This document shows, piece after piece, positions 15,639-24,031 of a DNA stretch of 36,745 bases. The notes below the pieces were generated by a model that worked only from the letters and a program-made list of their open reading frames with translations, was not told the DNA's origin and did no database searches. The translations under genes were made by a program, and so were the position numbers. The stretch is from contig CAJKBW010000022.1 in assembly GCA_905198295.1 (NCBI GenBank), positions 1 to 36,745 on the forward strand, read 5' to 3'. Within the stretch, counting starts at the first letter, position 1, and each line of letters opens with the position of its first letter. Origin of the DNA: an uncultured Oscillospiraceae bacterium. GTDB lineage: Bacteria; Bacillota; Clostridia; Oscillospirales; Acutalibacteraceae.

Positions 15639-17645
15639 ATGGAAAGAAAACGACGTGAAGACTGCTTTTTCGGCGTACATTTTGATTTTCACGCCAGCGA
15701 CGATTCCACCAACATCGGCGCCAATACCACAGAAGAACAGATCCAGTACATGCTGGACACCGTACAGCCCGACTTCGTTCAGTGCGACAGCAAAGGGCAT
15801 CCGGGAATGACCAGCTTTGAAACCGCCGTCGGTACGAGAGCGCCCGGTTTTGCCAGGGATAACCTGAAGATCTGGCGGGATGTCACCGCACGCGCCGGAA
15901 TACCGCTGTTCCTGCACTATTCCGGCGTATTTGATATGGCTGCGGTCCGGGTTCACCCGGAATGGGCGATTGTGGATGCCGAGGGTCAGGTCAGCCGTGA
16001 CTATACCTCACTCCGGGGCGGTTACAGCGACGGGCTGCTGATCCCGCAGCTCAGCGAAGTGATCGACCGCTATGATGTGGACGGCGTGTGGATCGACGGG
16101 GAAGCCTGGGCGGTGAATCCGGACTACTCCCCCGCTTTTCTGGCCGCCTTCCGCCGGGATACCGGCTGCCAAACCGTGCCGAAGTCCCCCGACGATCCGG
16201 ATTACGACGTATACATGGACTACCTGCGGGAAAGCTTCCGGCAGTATCTCCGCCACTATACCGACGCGCTGCACCAAAAGTATCCGCGCTTTCAGATCGC
16301 GAGCAACTGGGCATTTTCCACCTATATGCCTGAACCGGTAAGCGCAGGAGTGGATTACCTGTCCGCCGACTACAATCCCATCGACTCCTACAACACCGCC
16401 CGCTTTGAATCCCGGTATCTCGCCACCCAGGGAAAACCTTGGGATATCATGGGCTGGAGCTTTATTGTCAGCCCGGTGGAAAACATCCCCTCCACCAAAA
16501 GCGCCTGCCAGATCGAGCGGGAGGCCGCCGCACCCCTGTCGCTGGGCGGCGGATTCCAGGTATATATCCAGCAGAACCGCGACGGCTCGCTGGAAAAATG
16601 GATGCTGCCGGTGGTAGGCGAAGTGAGCCGTTTCTGCAATGAGCGCCGGGCCAAATGCTTCCGGGCGGAAAATATTCCGCAGACGGCGGTTCTCCTTTCC
16701 ACCTACAATTTCTATAAAATTGCCCGCCGCGCACTGTTCCCGGACAAGGAGTACATCGCTGCCCGCGGCATCACGCAGGCCCTGCTGGACAATCAGCTGT
16801 CGGTTCAGCTGATTTCTGAACATCATTTGAAAGCGGACCTGATGCGGTATCCGGTGCTGGTGCTGCCGGAAACCGCCTGGCTGGAGGAAGAAACGGTGGC
16901 GCTGCTGCGCCGCTACATGGAGCAGGGCGGCCATCTGATAGCCGTCGGCCCCTTGGCTGCACAGTATTTTGCCGACGAGGCCGGCGTAAATATGGCGCAT
17001 CCTTTTACCACGGAAGAACGGCAGCAGCTTGCGCGCTGTCTGACCGTGGAGGATTTGGACAAGGCCGCTGAAACGCTGCCGATTGCGGTCAAGCGCTATC
17101 TGGAATTTGACGGCTTTATCACCGGACTGCATGCGCTGAGCTGCGCGGTAACCCCTCTTGAGGGAACCGAGAGTGCAGGCAGTCTGTATGAAGGAAATGC
17201 CCCTAAGGGTCCGTGTTCCCCGGCCGCAACCGCTCGGCAGGTTGGAAAAGGCACCTGCACCTGTATCTGGACCAACATCGGGGAAAAATATCTGCTCGCA
17301 CAGCGGTTCCTGGTCCGCGACTTCCTCGGTGGACTGGTCCGGCAGGTGTTTCGTCCGCTCGTACGGGTGACCGGATCCCATTTCGTGGACGTGAATCTGA
17401 GCCGGAACGGCGATGAGCTGCTGATCCATCTGATCAACACCTCCGGCCCGCACGGCAGTGAGCACACCTATATCTACGACGAAATCACGCCGCTTACCGG
17501 CCTGACACTCGAGGCGGACTGCCCGTCCCGTCCGGCTGCAGTGGAAGCAGTACCGGCACAGCCGATAGACTGGGAGTGGCACGACGGCGTCCTGCGCGCC
17601 CGGCTGGACCGGCTGGACATCTATACCATCCTTTCGGTGCAATAA
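15639..17645 (+). CDS. Cytoplasmic TIM-barrel glycosidase, GHL6/GH42-like, possible GH151 fucosidase
   Basis: A 668-residue protein with a GGAGG site 11 bases before its ATG and no signal peptide. The N-terminal ~340 residues form an alpha-amylase/GH42-superfamily-type barrel with FFGVHFDFHASDD, PDFVQCDSKGHPGMTS, IPLFLHYSGVFD, LLIPQLSEVIDRY and YDVDGVWIDGEAWA; the Asp and Glu in WIDGEAW are candidate active-site residues. From ~340 a Rossmann-like GH42 trimerisation-type domain follows (QTAVLLSTYNFYKIARR, VLVLPETAWLEEETVALLRRY, GGHLIAVGPLA), then a C-terminal beta domain. I recognise the architecture as the group annotated beta-galactosidase trimerisation-domain or hypothetical glycosyl hydrolase 6; GH151 alpha-fucosidases share this layout, and the GH29 neighbour makes that attractive. 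The family call is moderate and the substrate is inferred. Confidence 0.8.
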   Translation: MERKRREDCFFGVHFDFHASDDSTNIGANTTEEQIQYMLDTVQPDFVQCDSKGHPGMTSFETAVGTRAPGFARDNLKIWRDVTARAGIPLFLHYSGVFDMAAVRVHPEWAIVDAEGQVSRDYTSLRGGYSDGLLIPQLSEVIDRYDVDGVWIDGEAWAVNPDYSPAFLAAFRRDTGCQTVPKSPDDPDYDVYMDYLRESFRQYLRHYTDALHQKYPRFQIASNWAFSTYMPEPVSAGVDYLSADYNPIDSYNTARFESRYLATQGKPWDIMGWSFIVSPVENIPSTKSACQIEREAAAPLSLGGGFQVYIQQNRDGSLEKWMLPVVGEVSRFCNERRAKCFRAENIPQTAVLLSTYNFYKIARRALFPDKEYIAARGITQALLDNQLSVQLISEHHLKADLMRYPVLVLPETAWLEEETVALLRRYMEQGGHLIAVGPLAAQYFADEAGVNMAHPFTTEERQQLARCLTVEDLDKAAETLPIAVKRYLEFDGFITGLHALSCAVTPLEGTESAGSLYEGNAPKGPCSPAATARQVGKGTCTCIWTNIGEKYLLAQRFLVRDFLGGLVRQVFRPLVRVTGSHFVDVNLSRNGDELLIHLINTSGPHGSEHTYIYDEITPLTGLTLEADCPSRPAAVEAVPAQPIDWEWHDGVLRARLDRLDIYTILSVQ

Positions 17646-17802
17646 GCCGAAGTTGTTTGCCTAACCGCCTTATTCTCACGCCCTTTCCCTTTTGGGGCTC
17701 CAGCCCATTTTCCGGCAGGCGGTCGGCAGTCCTGGCTATCCGGCAGCAGGATTAAATAACACTGACCATCCCCCAGAGCGGAAAAACGATGCGATATTGT
17801 AA

Positions 17803-17838
17803 AATCTCCCGGCACAGTAAAACCTGTGCCGGGAGATT
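17803..17838. terminator. Bidirectional terminator between the glycan operon and the SipW operon
   Basis: A perfect 15-base stem (17803-17817 with 17824-17838, AATCTCCCGGCACAG on the left) encloses a six-base loop. T-rich sequence follows on both strands, so it can end the converging glycan operon and the minus-strand surface operon. I see no gene or promoter in 17646-17802. Confidence 0.85.
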
Positions 17839-17869
17839 GTGTTTTGTTTACTGTATGGGAGGAATCATC

Positions 17870-18640
17870 TCACTCGACCTGTCCCTGCTGCAAATCTCGC
17901 AGAGTCACAGCCACGTGTCCCTCTCCCGCTGTCGGAAGCCGGTCGCCGTCCGTATAAATCCGGCCGCCGATCGCCAACGTGCCGTTTTCAATGGACATGG
18001 TGGTATACACTCCGGCTGCCGCACGGATTTCCAAACCGCCGGCGGCCAGCGTATGCCCGTTGAGATTAAGATTAGGATAGCAGCCATCAAAAACCAGCGC
18101 ATCCGTGGTGATATCCGCAGTCAGATAAACCATACTGCCTTCCGGATAATCCGTATCCTGGAGCGCTGCCGCATCCGCCGCCGTATAAATCTCCTGATTC
18201 TGATAGGCGGTAAAGAACTGCAATTCGAGGCCGTCCGGTGTAATTTCGACGGGATATTCCTGCACCCCGCCCGGCTGCAGTACTTTTACCGGCGCTCCCT
18301 GCAGCGTATAGGCAAACGGCAGTGTACCGTCGCCGTACTGATAGCTGGACACGCGAATCACTGCCTCGCCGGTAAAGCCGTCAAGTACAGGCCGTCCATC
18401 AAAACAGGTAATACCCTCGATGCCGCTCGACCAAAGCGTCGTATTCGTTTCTGTGTCCAGAATATCCAGCCGCGCGGCATACTGACCCGCCGCAATCTGC
18501 GCAGAAGTATTCAAACTGTCCTGAAACCACGCCAGTACCGTGACGGTATAGCTTACTGCGGCAACCGCAGCTGCCACAAGCAGCGCAGCCGCCCTATTCC
18601 AGAACTTTCGCCGCCCGCCCGGGATCCCTTTTGTCTGCAT
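17870..18640 (-). CDS. TasA/SipW-type secreted surface protein, last gene of the operon
   Basis: A 256-residue protein whose ATG overlaps the stop of the SipW gene (TAATG) and is preceded by GGAGGT. Positively charged residues 1-16 lead into a hydrophobic stretch (~17-37) ending TVTVLAWFQDSLNT; the A-W/Y-F-x-D motif followed by N-x-x-x-A-G is typical of SipW-processed TasA/camelysin substrates. The rest is a beta-rich domain without a recognised enzyme motif, rich in Thr, Gly and Asp, with LNLNGHTLAAGG near residue 195. No sorting signal is present, so it is probably released or assembled into a fibre. Co-localisation with a SipW gene strongly supports its processing route; its exact role is unknown. 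Confidence 0.75.
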   Translation of the reverse strand: MQTKGIPGGRRKFWNRAAALLVAAAVAAVSYTVTVLAWFQDSLNTSAQIAAGQYAARLDILDTETNTTLWSSGIEGITCFDGRPVLDGFTGEAVIRVSSYQYGDGTLPFAYTLQGAPVKVLQPGGVQEYPVEITPDGLELQFFTAYQNQEIYTAADAAALQDTDYPEGSMVYLTADITTDALVFDGCYPNLNLNGHTLAAGGLEIRAAAGVYTTMSIENGTLAIGGRIYTDGDRLPTAGEGHVAVTLRDLQQGQVE

Positions 18641-19357
18641 TACGGTTCACCTCCGGAATCCTCGTCCGTTTTTTCATCTCCGATCCGGCTGTCCGCCGCT
18701 TCACCGGTCATCTGTGCTTTCAGGCGTTCGAGCTCCTCGCGCATCGCCTGGTTCTTCTGCTGTTCCTCCTCGAGCTTCGCCTGCTGCGCCGCCAGTTCCT
18801 CCCGCTGCTCTGCCTTGTACTGCCGCGCCAGCCGCACAAACCGGAACAGCTGCAGTCCGATCAGCACCAGAAACGGAAGCAGGATCACCGTCACGTAGCC
18901 CGCCGTCGTCCGCAGAAACTCAAAGAAATATCCCATCTTCGGCAGCCGGAACACATACTTCCCCAGCACTTTGTCCGCCGGCACCGGATACGCGTCGTCC
19001 ACCCCGGTCGTTGTCCCGTAGGTCACGAATGCCAGCCCGCCTTCATAGGTCGTGATCTCCCGGATTTTGTGGGTGATCACCGAACCGTAATTCGCCGGAT
19101 CAATCGAACGGAAGGTGATGATGTCCCCCCGCCGCAAGGCTCTCCGGATCCACCTTGCGGCTGACCTCCAGATCCCCCACGGCAAACGTATCCTGCATTG
19201 AATCCGACAACACGATATTCGGCTTGAAGCCCAAAAAATCCGCGTCCGCCTTGCCGACCGTGCTCACCGAAATCACCGTGAACACCATCACAAAAACCGC
19301 GAAAATCAGCAGCAGTATTGTCAGCACCCTGCCGGCGATGGACAGCGCCTTTTTCAT
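18640..19357 (-). pseudogene. sipW: SipW-type signal peptidase I, frameshifted at a G6 tract
   Basis: Two overlapping frames together make one ER-type signal peptidase I. The first begins MKKALSIAGR at 19357 behind GAGGAG, has a membrane segment and NIVLSDSMQDTF, giving catalytic Ser53, then runs through VGDLEVSRKVDPESLAAG and stops at ~19100. The second continues GDIITFRSIDPANYGSVITHK, with the His that replaces Lys in SipW-like enzymes (His96 in the joined protein), a second membrane segment, and a charged coiled-coil tail. The switch falls at six C on the plus strand (19125-19130); five would join the frames into 238 residues, and the 718-base span fits one extra base. Known SipW removes signal peptides of TasA-like fibre proteins, exactly the neighbours here. 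The cause may be real decay, slippage-based switching or a sequencing error. Confidence 0.85.
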
Positions 19358-19419
19358 GCCGTATTCTCCTCGTCGTTTTGTTTCCGGATCATTCACAGCT
19401 GATCAGAAAGCACCCGTCC

Positions 19420-21339
19420 TCAGCCTTCTGTGATGCTATTATTCTCCACGATAAACTTCGCATTATTTATGTAGGCAAACTGGTCGGTACATTGCCCCTG
19501 AATGCTGTCAAGAGGTGTTGTCGAAACATTGCCGGTCACTTCAATATTTTCTTCCGCAAAGTGATTGCTGTCGGCCAGCTGCAGGCTGCCGGCTACGCCG
19601 GCGGCAAAGTTGGAAGAACGGATAAGCCCAGCCGTATTGACATTACCGGTCACGATGGCAGCGTTATATATATGGCCCACGATGCCGCCTGCCGAACTTC
19701 CGCCGATAACGTTGCCGGTGTTGCGGTTGCCGCTGACCGTAATAACCGTCTTAAGGGAATAGTCGCTGTCGTTGCCATAGTAACGAATCCAGCCGATCAC
19801 GCCGCCGGTTCCAAAGGCATCCGCGTTATTCGTAATATCTGCACGGTTGGTGCAGCCGGTCACGCAGCCGTATTCCCGCTGCTCTCCGACAATGCCGCCC
19901 ACACTAGTACCGCTTCCGGTAACCGGCGCCGTATTCGTGCAGCCATCCACCACCGCCGAGGACAGGCCGACAATGCCGCCCACACCACCCTGCGTACCGG
20001 TAACGATCCCGGTGTTCACGCAGTTTTCAATGCGCATTTCCCCGCCTTCGGCTGTATAATAAGCTGCCCCCACTATACCGCCGACGTTCGCACCGGTTCC
20101 GCTGATTTCAGCACGGTTGGTGCAGTTAATGACCGTTCCATCCTTAAGCACACGGCCGACAATGCCGCCGTTGCCGCGAACTGCTCTGACTCGGCCGGAT
20201 ACGGTGACGGAATCCACAGTACCGCCGCCAACCAGAAGTCCCACAGCCGCCCCCGCCAGCTCGCTGTCAGGAACATCGATGTTGACATCGGTCAGCCGCA
20301 GGTTTTTCACCGTACCGCCGTCGACTACACCGAATAAACCGACCGCATCGTCCGCATCCGCAGCGGTTGTAATGGTCAACCCGGAAATGGTTTTTCCGTT
20401 GCCATCAAAAGTACCCGCAAACGCATTTTCACCCGTATACGAGCCGCCAACGCGCGTCCCGCTGCTGATCGGCGCCCATGCTTTTTCGTTCAGATCGATA
20501 TTCGTCTGCAGCGTAATGGTATACCCCCGGAGTTCTCCTGCATTGATTGCCGCAGCAACACCAGCAAAATCCGCCGCACTGCCGACCGATACCGTTTTTG
20601 CAGCATCGTCTTTGTCCAACTGTTCAAAAGCTGTCGCGGATACACCGTCCCACACGCTGATCGGCCACGCCGCATCCGCGTCGTACTGATTGTTGCCGAA
20701 ACCGTCTTCCTCCCCGGTATGCTGTGCCGCAAGGATGGTCACATCCGCGGTAAAGGTTTTTCCCATAAAGCTGTTGCCCGCGTTTTGATCCATACCGTAA
20801 AGCAGTATGAACTGCACGCTGTCACCGTTTTTCAGCAGCGGCAGTTCCAAATTTTCCGCAAAAGTTTCCAGCGTACGCATCGGCCGTTTTTCAAACTTGC
20901 CGGTGACCGCACCATCCTTGACCTGTACAAAATCAAACCACAGCGCGTCGGTCAAACCGCCGTCCTTCACCGTGAAATTGAGCTTTACCTTCACCGCGAG
21001 GGTACCCGCGTTTTCGACCCTGAGCAGCTTCGCATTGGACTTGCCCGGCTCAAACAGGGTATCGTCAATGATGGGTGAAGCATCCACCTTAAGATCCTGT
21101 GCATCGGTTTCAAACTTAAATGGATCGCCGCCGTTGACACCTTCAATCGTGAAGCCGTCGGCACCGTCTGCTGCCAGATCATACGCAAATGCGTTGATCG
21201 CCAGCTTGCCTGCCTGAATCTTATTACCGGTATTCGATACACTGTCGGTAAACCATGCAAAAGTGGTGCCGGCAAGCAAAGCCGTGCACGCCAGCAGAGA
21301 AACGCCGCCCGCCAGCAGCGCCTTTTTGGTATGGTTCAT
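19420..21339 (-). CDS. TasA-like protein with GLUG-repeat beta-helix, SipW substrate
   Basis: A 639-residue surface protein starting behind AAGGAGGAG. Residues ~6-29 are hydrophobic and end TTFAWFTDSVSNTGNKIQAG, the clear SipW/TasA-type signal region. Residues ~45-215 form a TasA/camelysin-like beta domain with LFEPGKSNAKLLRVENAGTL and LKNGDSVQFILLYGMDQNAG. From ~250 a second region begins with NIDLNEKAWAPISSG and FAGTFDGNGKTISGLTI, then repeated GLUG-type units: GNGGIVGRV, ANVGGIVGAA, GGVGGIVGLS, TSVGGIVGEQ and SAGGIVGHIY, each followed by NC.N...I or similar. GLUG repeats fold as a beta-solenoid in adhesins and other surface proteins. It is the largest structural product of the cluster. Likely a fibre or adhesin subunit; the ligand is unknown. 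Confidence 0.85.
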   Translation of the reverse strand: MNHTKKALLAGGVSLLACTALLAGTTFAWFTDSVSNTGNKIQAGKLAINAFAYDLAADGADGFTIEGVNGGDPFKFETDAQDLKVDASPIIDDTLFEPGKSNAKLLRVENAGTLAVKVKLNFTVKDGGLTDALWFDFVQVKDGAVTGKFEKRPMRTLETFAENLELPLLKNGDSVQFILLYGMDQNAGNSFMGKTFTADVTILAAQHTGEEDGFGNNQYDADAAWPISVWDGVSATAFEQLDKDDAAKTVSVGSAADFAGVAAAINAGELRGYTITLQTNIDLNEKAWAPISSGTRVGGSYTGENAFAGTFDGNGKTISGLTITTAADADDAVGLFGVVDGGTVKNLRLTDVNIDVPDSELAGAAVGLLVGGGTVDSVTVSGRVRAVRGNGGIVGRVLKDGTVINCTNRAEISGTGANVGGIVGAAYYTAEGGEMRIENCVNTGIVTGTQGGVGGIVGLSSAVVDGCTNTAPVTGSGTSVGGIVGEQREYGCVTGCTNRADITNNADAFGTGGVIGWIRYYGNDSDYSLKTVITVSGNRNTGNVIGGSSAGGIVGHIYNAAIVTGNVNTAGLIRSSNFAAGVAGSLQLADSNHFAEENIEVTGNVSTTPLDSIQGQCTDQFAYINNAKFIVENNSITEG

Positions 21340-21368
21340 ACTTACTCCTCCTTTTTTCTCCCTGTCAA

Positions 21369-21917
21369 TCAGGCAAATGCGCGATCCGGATTGTTGCGCA
21401 CCTGAACGGCATCCACCGTCATATCAAAGGTCATTCCGCCGTTTTGATAGGCGTTGCCCGCCTCCTCGCGCATTTTGACCACAGCGGTCAGCGTCCGTGT
21501 TTCCCCTGCTGCGAGCGGCACCGCACCTTCGCAGGGATTTTCCCGCGTAAGGGTGTCCGCCGTACCGGCAAACAGCAGCGTATCCCCGTCATAAAGGGCA
21601 AAATCCAGCACGCCAAGCAGCGGTCCGGCGGTATTTTCGAGATAAAGCCGGTAATACACATCCGCCGTCCCCTGGTTTTCCACCGTAAAATTCCGGCGTA
21701 TGCTGTATCCGGGCTCGATATTCATATCTCCCGCGTCGAAAATCACCTTTCCACCGTTAAGCTCAATCTTCACCTGAGCGGTTTCAAAGAGATGCCCCTC
21801 CACCGAAACCAGTGAAGCCACCAGCGCATACGTCGTCAGCGCCAGCAAGCCACACAGCACGACAACCGCAGCGATGCTCCGGTGTACCCGCCGGCGCATT
21901 TTATCCGGCCTGTTCAT
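21369..21917 (-). CDS. Small TasA-like SipW-type secreted protein
   Basis: A 182-residue protein. The ATG at 21917 is chosen because GGGGGAGG lies six bases upstream; the start is 16 bases inside the previous gene, showing tight coupling. A basic N-terminus (MNRPDKMRRRVHR) precedes a membrane segment (~15-36), then LVSVEGHLFETAQVKIELNGG. The mature part is a single TasA-like beta domain with FDAGDMNIEPGYSIRRNFTV, ENQGTADVYYRLYLENTAG and AAGETRTLTAVVKM, patterns of fibre-forming camelysin/TasA relatives. It lacks the exact AWF-D motif of its two neighbours. Likely a minor fibre component; function inferred from family and cluster. Confidence 0.78.
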   Translation of the reverse strand: MNRPDKMRRRVHRSIAAVVVLCGLLALTTYALVASLVSVEGHLFETAQVKIELNGGKVIFDAGDMNIEPGYSIRRNFTVENQGTADVYYRLYLENTAGPLLGVLDFALYDGDTLLFAGTADTLTRENPCEGAVPLAAGETRTLTAVVKMREEAGNAYQNGGMTFDMTVDAVQVRNNPDRAFA

Positions 21918-22728
21918 GCCGCGCCTCCCCCTTTCTGCGTTTAAAAACAAGAAGCAGGATCAGCAGCAGGGCGGACGCTCCCAACACACTCCACAGCGCC
22001 AGTTCCGCTGCAGCACCGGTTTGGGGAGGCGTCAGGCCGCCGTCCTTGACATACCAATGAAAATCAGCCTTGAGCATGGCCGCCTGAAAAGCATTGTCCG
22101 CCGACGTATCCAGCGAAACATCCACCCGGTAATAAACCGTGCTTTCGCCCTGTCCGTCCGCCGTCAGCCCGCGGGAAAATTCCTGTCCCTGTATATCCGA
22201 CAGTTTTCCTTCAGCAATCACTTTGCCGCTCTCCGGATCGGTAACCCGTATCTGCAGCTCATCACCAAGCGCCTTGGTTTCTTCGGTGATCTCCGCCCGG
22301 AAATACAGTGGAATATCCTCTGTATGGGAGGCTTTGATGCAAAAATACTGCGTCACATGGTCGCCCGGCAGCAATCCCCGCGCTTCAAAAGGCCGGTTCG
22401 CGTCCGGCCGTCCCTGAAACAGGGTGATATAGGCCGCCTGCACGCCGTCCTCATCCTCCGCAGATCCCGCGGCGCGTCCGGCCTGCGCAGCAGGCGCTTT
22501 AGCAGCCGGATCAGATGTCCCGCCATGTTCCGGCGCACCTGTTTTCGGCTGGGAGGCACCTTCGCCGATCAGGTTGTCCGGCACAGTAACGGTTGCCTGC
22601 GCCGGCGCAAACCAACGCAGATACACATAACGCGCAGCCAGACCGCCTGCGCTCAGCACCAGCAGCACAGCCAGAATGATAATCACAATTCTGAGCCCGG
22701 AAGGGCCGTTCCTTTCCTGCGCCTCCAT
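21901..22728 (-). CDS. Cell-surface protein with sortase-like tail, first gene of the SipW operon
   Basis: A 275-residue protein starting behind GGTGAG. It has an N-terminal membrane segment (~12-33), a low-complexity Ala/Pro/Gly/Asp linker (~50-95), and a beta domain (~95-220) with TLFQGRPDANRPFEARGLLPGD, IPLYFRAEITEE and STVYYRVDVSLDTSADNAFQ that resembles TasA-like domains. The C-terminus has LTPPQTGAAAE, a hydrophobic helix and FKRRKGEARHE, the layout of an LPXTG-type sortase signal, though PPQTG (234-238) departs from LPXTG. It may anchor the fibre to the wall or membrane. No sortase is encoded here. It is promoter-proximal in the operon. Confidence 0.72.
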   Translation of the reverse strand: MEAQERNGPSGLRIVIIILAVLLVLSAGGLAARYVYLRWFAPAQATVTVPDNLIGEGASQPKTGAPEHGGTSDPAAKAPAAQAGRAAGSAEDEDGVQAAYITLFQGRPDANRPFEARGLLPGDHVTQYFCIKASHTEDIPLYFRAEITEETKALGDELQIRVTDPESGKVIAEGKLSDIQGQEFSRGLTADGQGESTVYYRVDVSLDTSADNAFQAAMLKADFHWYVKDGGLTPPQTGAAAELALWSVLGASALLLILLLVFKRRKGEARHEQAG

Positions 22729-22753
22729 TGCAGCTCACCATCCTCCCCGCGTA

Positions 22754-22771
22754 ATGCCTGTCCGCAGGCAT
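22754..22771 (-). other. Leader hairpin upstream of the SipW operon
   Basis: ATGCCTG and CAGGCAT form a seven-pair stem with a four-base loop in the untranslated leader, between the promoter and the first ribosome site. It may stabilise the message. Confidence 0.35.
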
Positions 22772-22824
22772 ATTTCTGCCCCCTCAGATAACCTTAAGCC
22801 CACACTTTACCACATATATATTTT

Positions 22825-22853
22825 ATGATAACACATCTTCCTTGGGCGTGCAA
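22825..22853 (-). promoter_or_regulatory. Promoter of the SipW/TasA operon
   Basis: Read on the minus strand, TTGCAC (22853-22848) and TATCAT (22830-22825) are separated by 17 bases. This predicts a leader of roughly 90 bases before the first gene at 22728. Confidence 0.6.
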
Positions 22854-22942
22854 TACATCTGCTGCAGAATATCCGCCTTCTTCTCTGTATATTATCCCAC
22901 CGGCCAACCGCTGTCGGCAAGAAGTCAGGACAAAACTAACGC

Positions 22943-22978
22943 ATACCGGCCCTGCGGAATTTTCCGCAGGGCCGGTAT
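22943..22978. terminator. Terminator after the polysaccharide deacetylase gene
   Basis: Two exact 17-base arms (ATACCGGCCCTGCGGAA and its complement) flank a two-base centre. It starts about a dozen bases past the deacetylase stop. T-runs are short, but the stem is very strong. Confidence 0.7.
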
Positions 22979-22989
22979 CTTTCGGATAG

Positions 22990-23943
22990 TTAGGTAAGCA
23001 TCTGCTCTTCCGCGAGGTATTTGGCAATGGAACGGTGCTGACAGGGTTCGGAACGGTTGGAAATGGTATCGAACTGGTAGCCTGCCGCTTGCAGCTGCTC
23101 GATGATCTGCGGCACAGCGTCCCGTGTACTCTGGTTCCGGTCGGTATCATGCATCAGAATTACCGGCTCACGGAGTCCCTTGACCTGCTCCGTCACATTA
23201 CCAAAAATCTGTTCCGCCGTCAGTAGCCTGGCCGATGCATCGCCCGACGACACGTTCCAGTCGTTATAGACATATCCGCGACGGTGGCTCTCGAGAGCAA
23301 TGCGCCTTACGATGTCCTTTCCACCAACCGGGATGCTCACCTGATTGCTGCTGCCGCCGGGGAAGCGGAACTGCATCGGCCGCACGCCCGTTTCCTCCTC
23401 CACCACGTCAGCAATCCGGTCTAGGTCGGCGAAAAACGCATCCACATCGGTATATACCGTGTTGTAATCGTGCGTATACGTATGCAGGGCGATCTCATGG
23501 CCAGCTTCCACAATCTGCCGGTAGTATCCGCGGCATTCGTCGTCTGCCGGACGCACCACGTAAAAAGTCGCCTTCACCCCATACTCTTCCAGAATCTGCA
23601 GCAACTCCGGCGTATGATGGCATGGCCCGTCGTCAAAGGTCAGGTATGCCGTACGGACATTTTTGTCCGGCGGCTGCACAGCGGAGGGTGCTGTGGTGGA
23701 CGGCGGAGGAACGGTAGTCGTGGTTGTGGCCGATGTCGTCGTGGTGGTCGCCGCAGTCGACGGCATTTCGGCACTCACGGTCGTATCCGCGCCGGAGGGC
23801 TGCTCCAGTGCGGCCGTACGTTCCGGCACCGCCGTATGGGAAGTTCCGGACGGTACCGCTGCGGGAGGCACAGGCTGCGCGCACCCCGTCAGTCCCAGAA
23901 GCACAATCCCCGCAAGCCACGCCGCTGCCCGCTTTCCGCTCAT
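22990..23943 (-). CDS. Polysaccharide deacetylase lipoprotein (NodB domain, PgdA-like)
   Basis: A 317-residue protein. The start at 23943 (MSGKRAAAW) gives a lipoprotein signal with lipobox GLTGC (Cys21); the longer frame would run into the control region. Residues ~22-95 are a Pro/Thr/Ser/Ala-rich wall-spanning linker. The NodB catalytic domain has all five motifs: TFDDGP (Asp104 catalytic base, Asp105 metal ligand), HTYTH (His154, His158 metal ligands), RFPGG (~193-197), NDWN (~227-230) and ILMHDTD (His265). Such enzymes remove N-acetyl groups from peptidoglycan GlcNAc or related glycans outside the membrane, commonly conferring lysozyme resistance. It is a single gene with its own control region. 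Precise substrate uncertain. Confidence 0.92.
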   Translation of the reverse strand: MSGKRAAAWLAGIVLLGLTGCAQPVPPAAVPSGTSHTAVPERTAALEQPSGADTTVSAEMPSTAATTTTTSATTTTTVPPPSTTAPSAVQPPDKNVRTAYLTFDDGPCHHTPELLQILEEYGVKATFYVVRPADDECRGYYRQIVEAGHEIALHTYTHDYNTVYTDVDAFFADLDRIADVVEEETGVRPMQFRFPGGSSNQVSIPVGGKDIVRRIALESHRRGYVYNDWNVSSGDASARLLTAEQIFGNVTEQVKGLREPVILMHDTDRNQSTRDAVPQIIEQLQAAGYQFDTISNRSEPCQHRSIAKYLAEEQMLT

Positions 23944-24031
23944 TGTCTTTTTCTTCCCTTCCTCAAGAGGAAATTCCCCTGCTTTTCTCAAGTTAAGAAT
24001 AGCATAATATTCGGCAAAAAAGCGGATTATG

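Noticed and set aside
17789..18898. Plus-strand frame of 369 residues across the terminator and SipW cluster
   Set aside because: It crosses a strong terminator stem and lies opposite genes with clear SipW-type signals.
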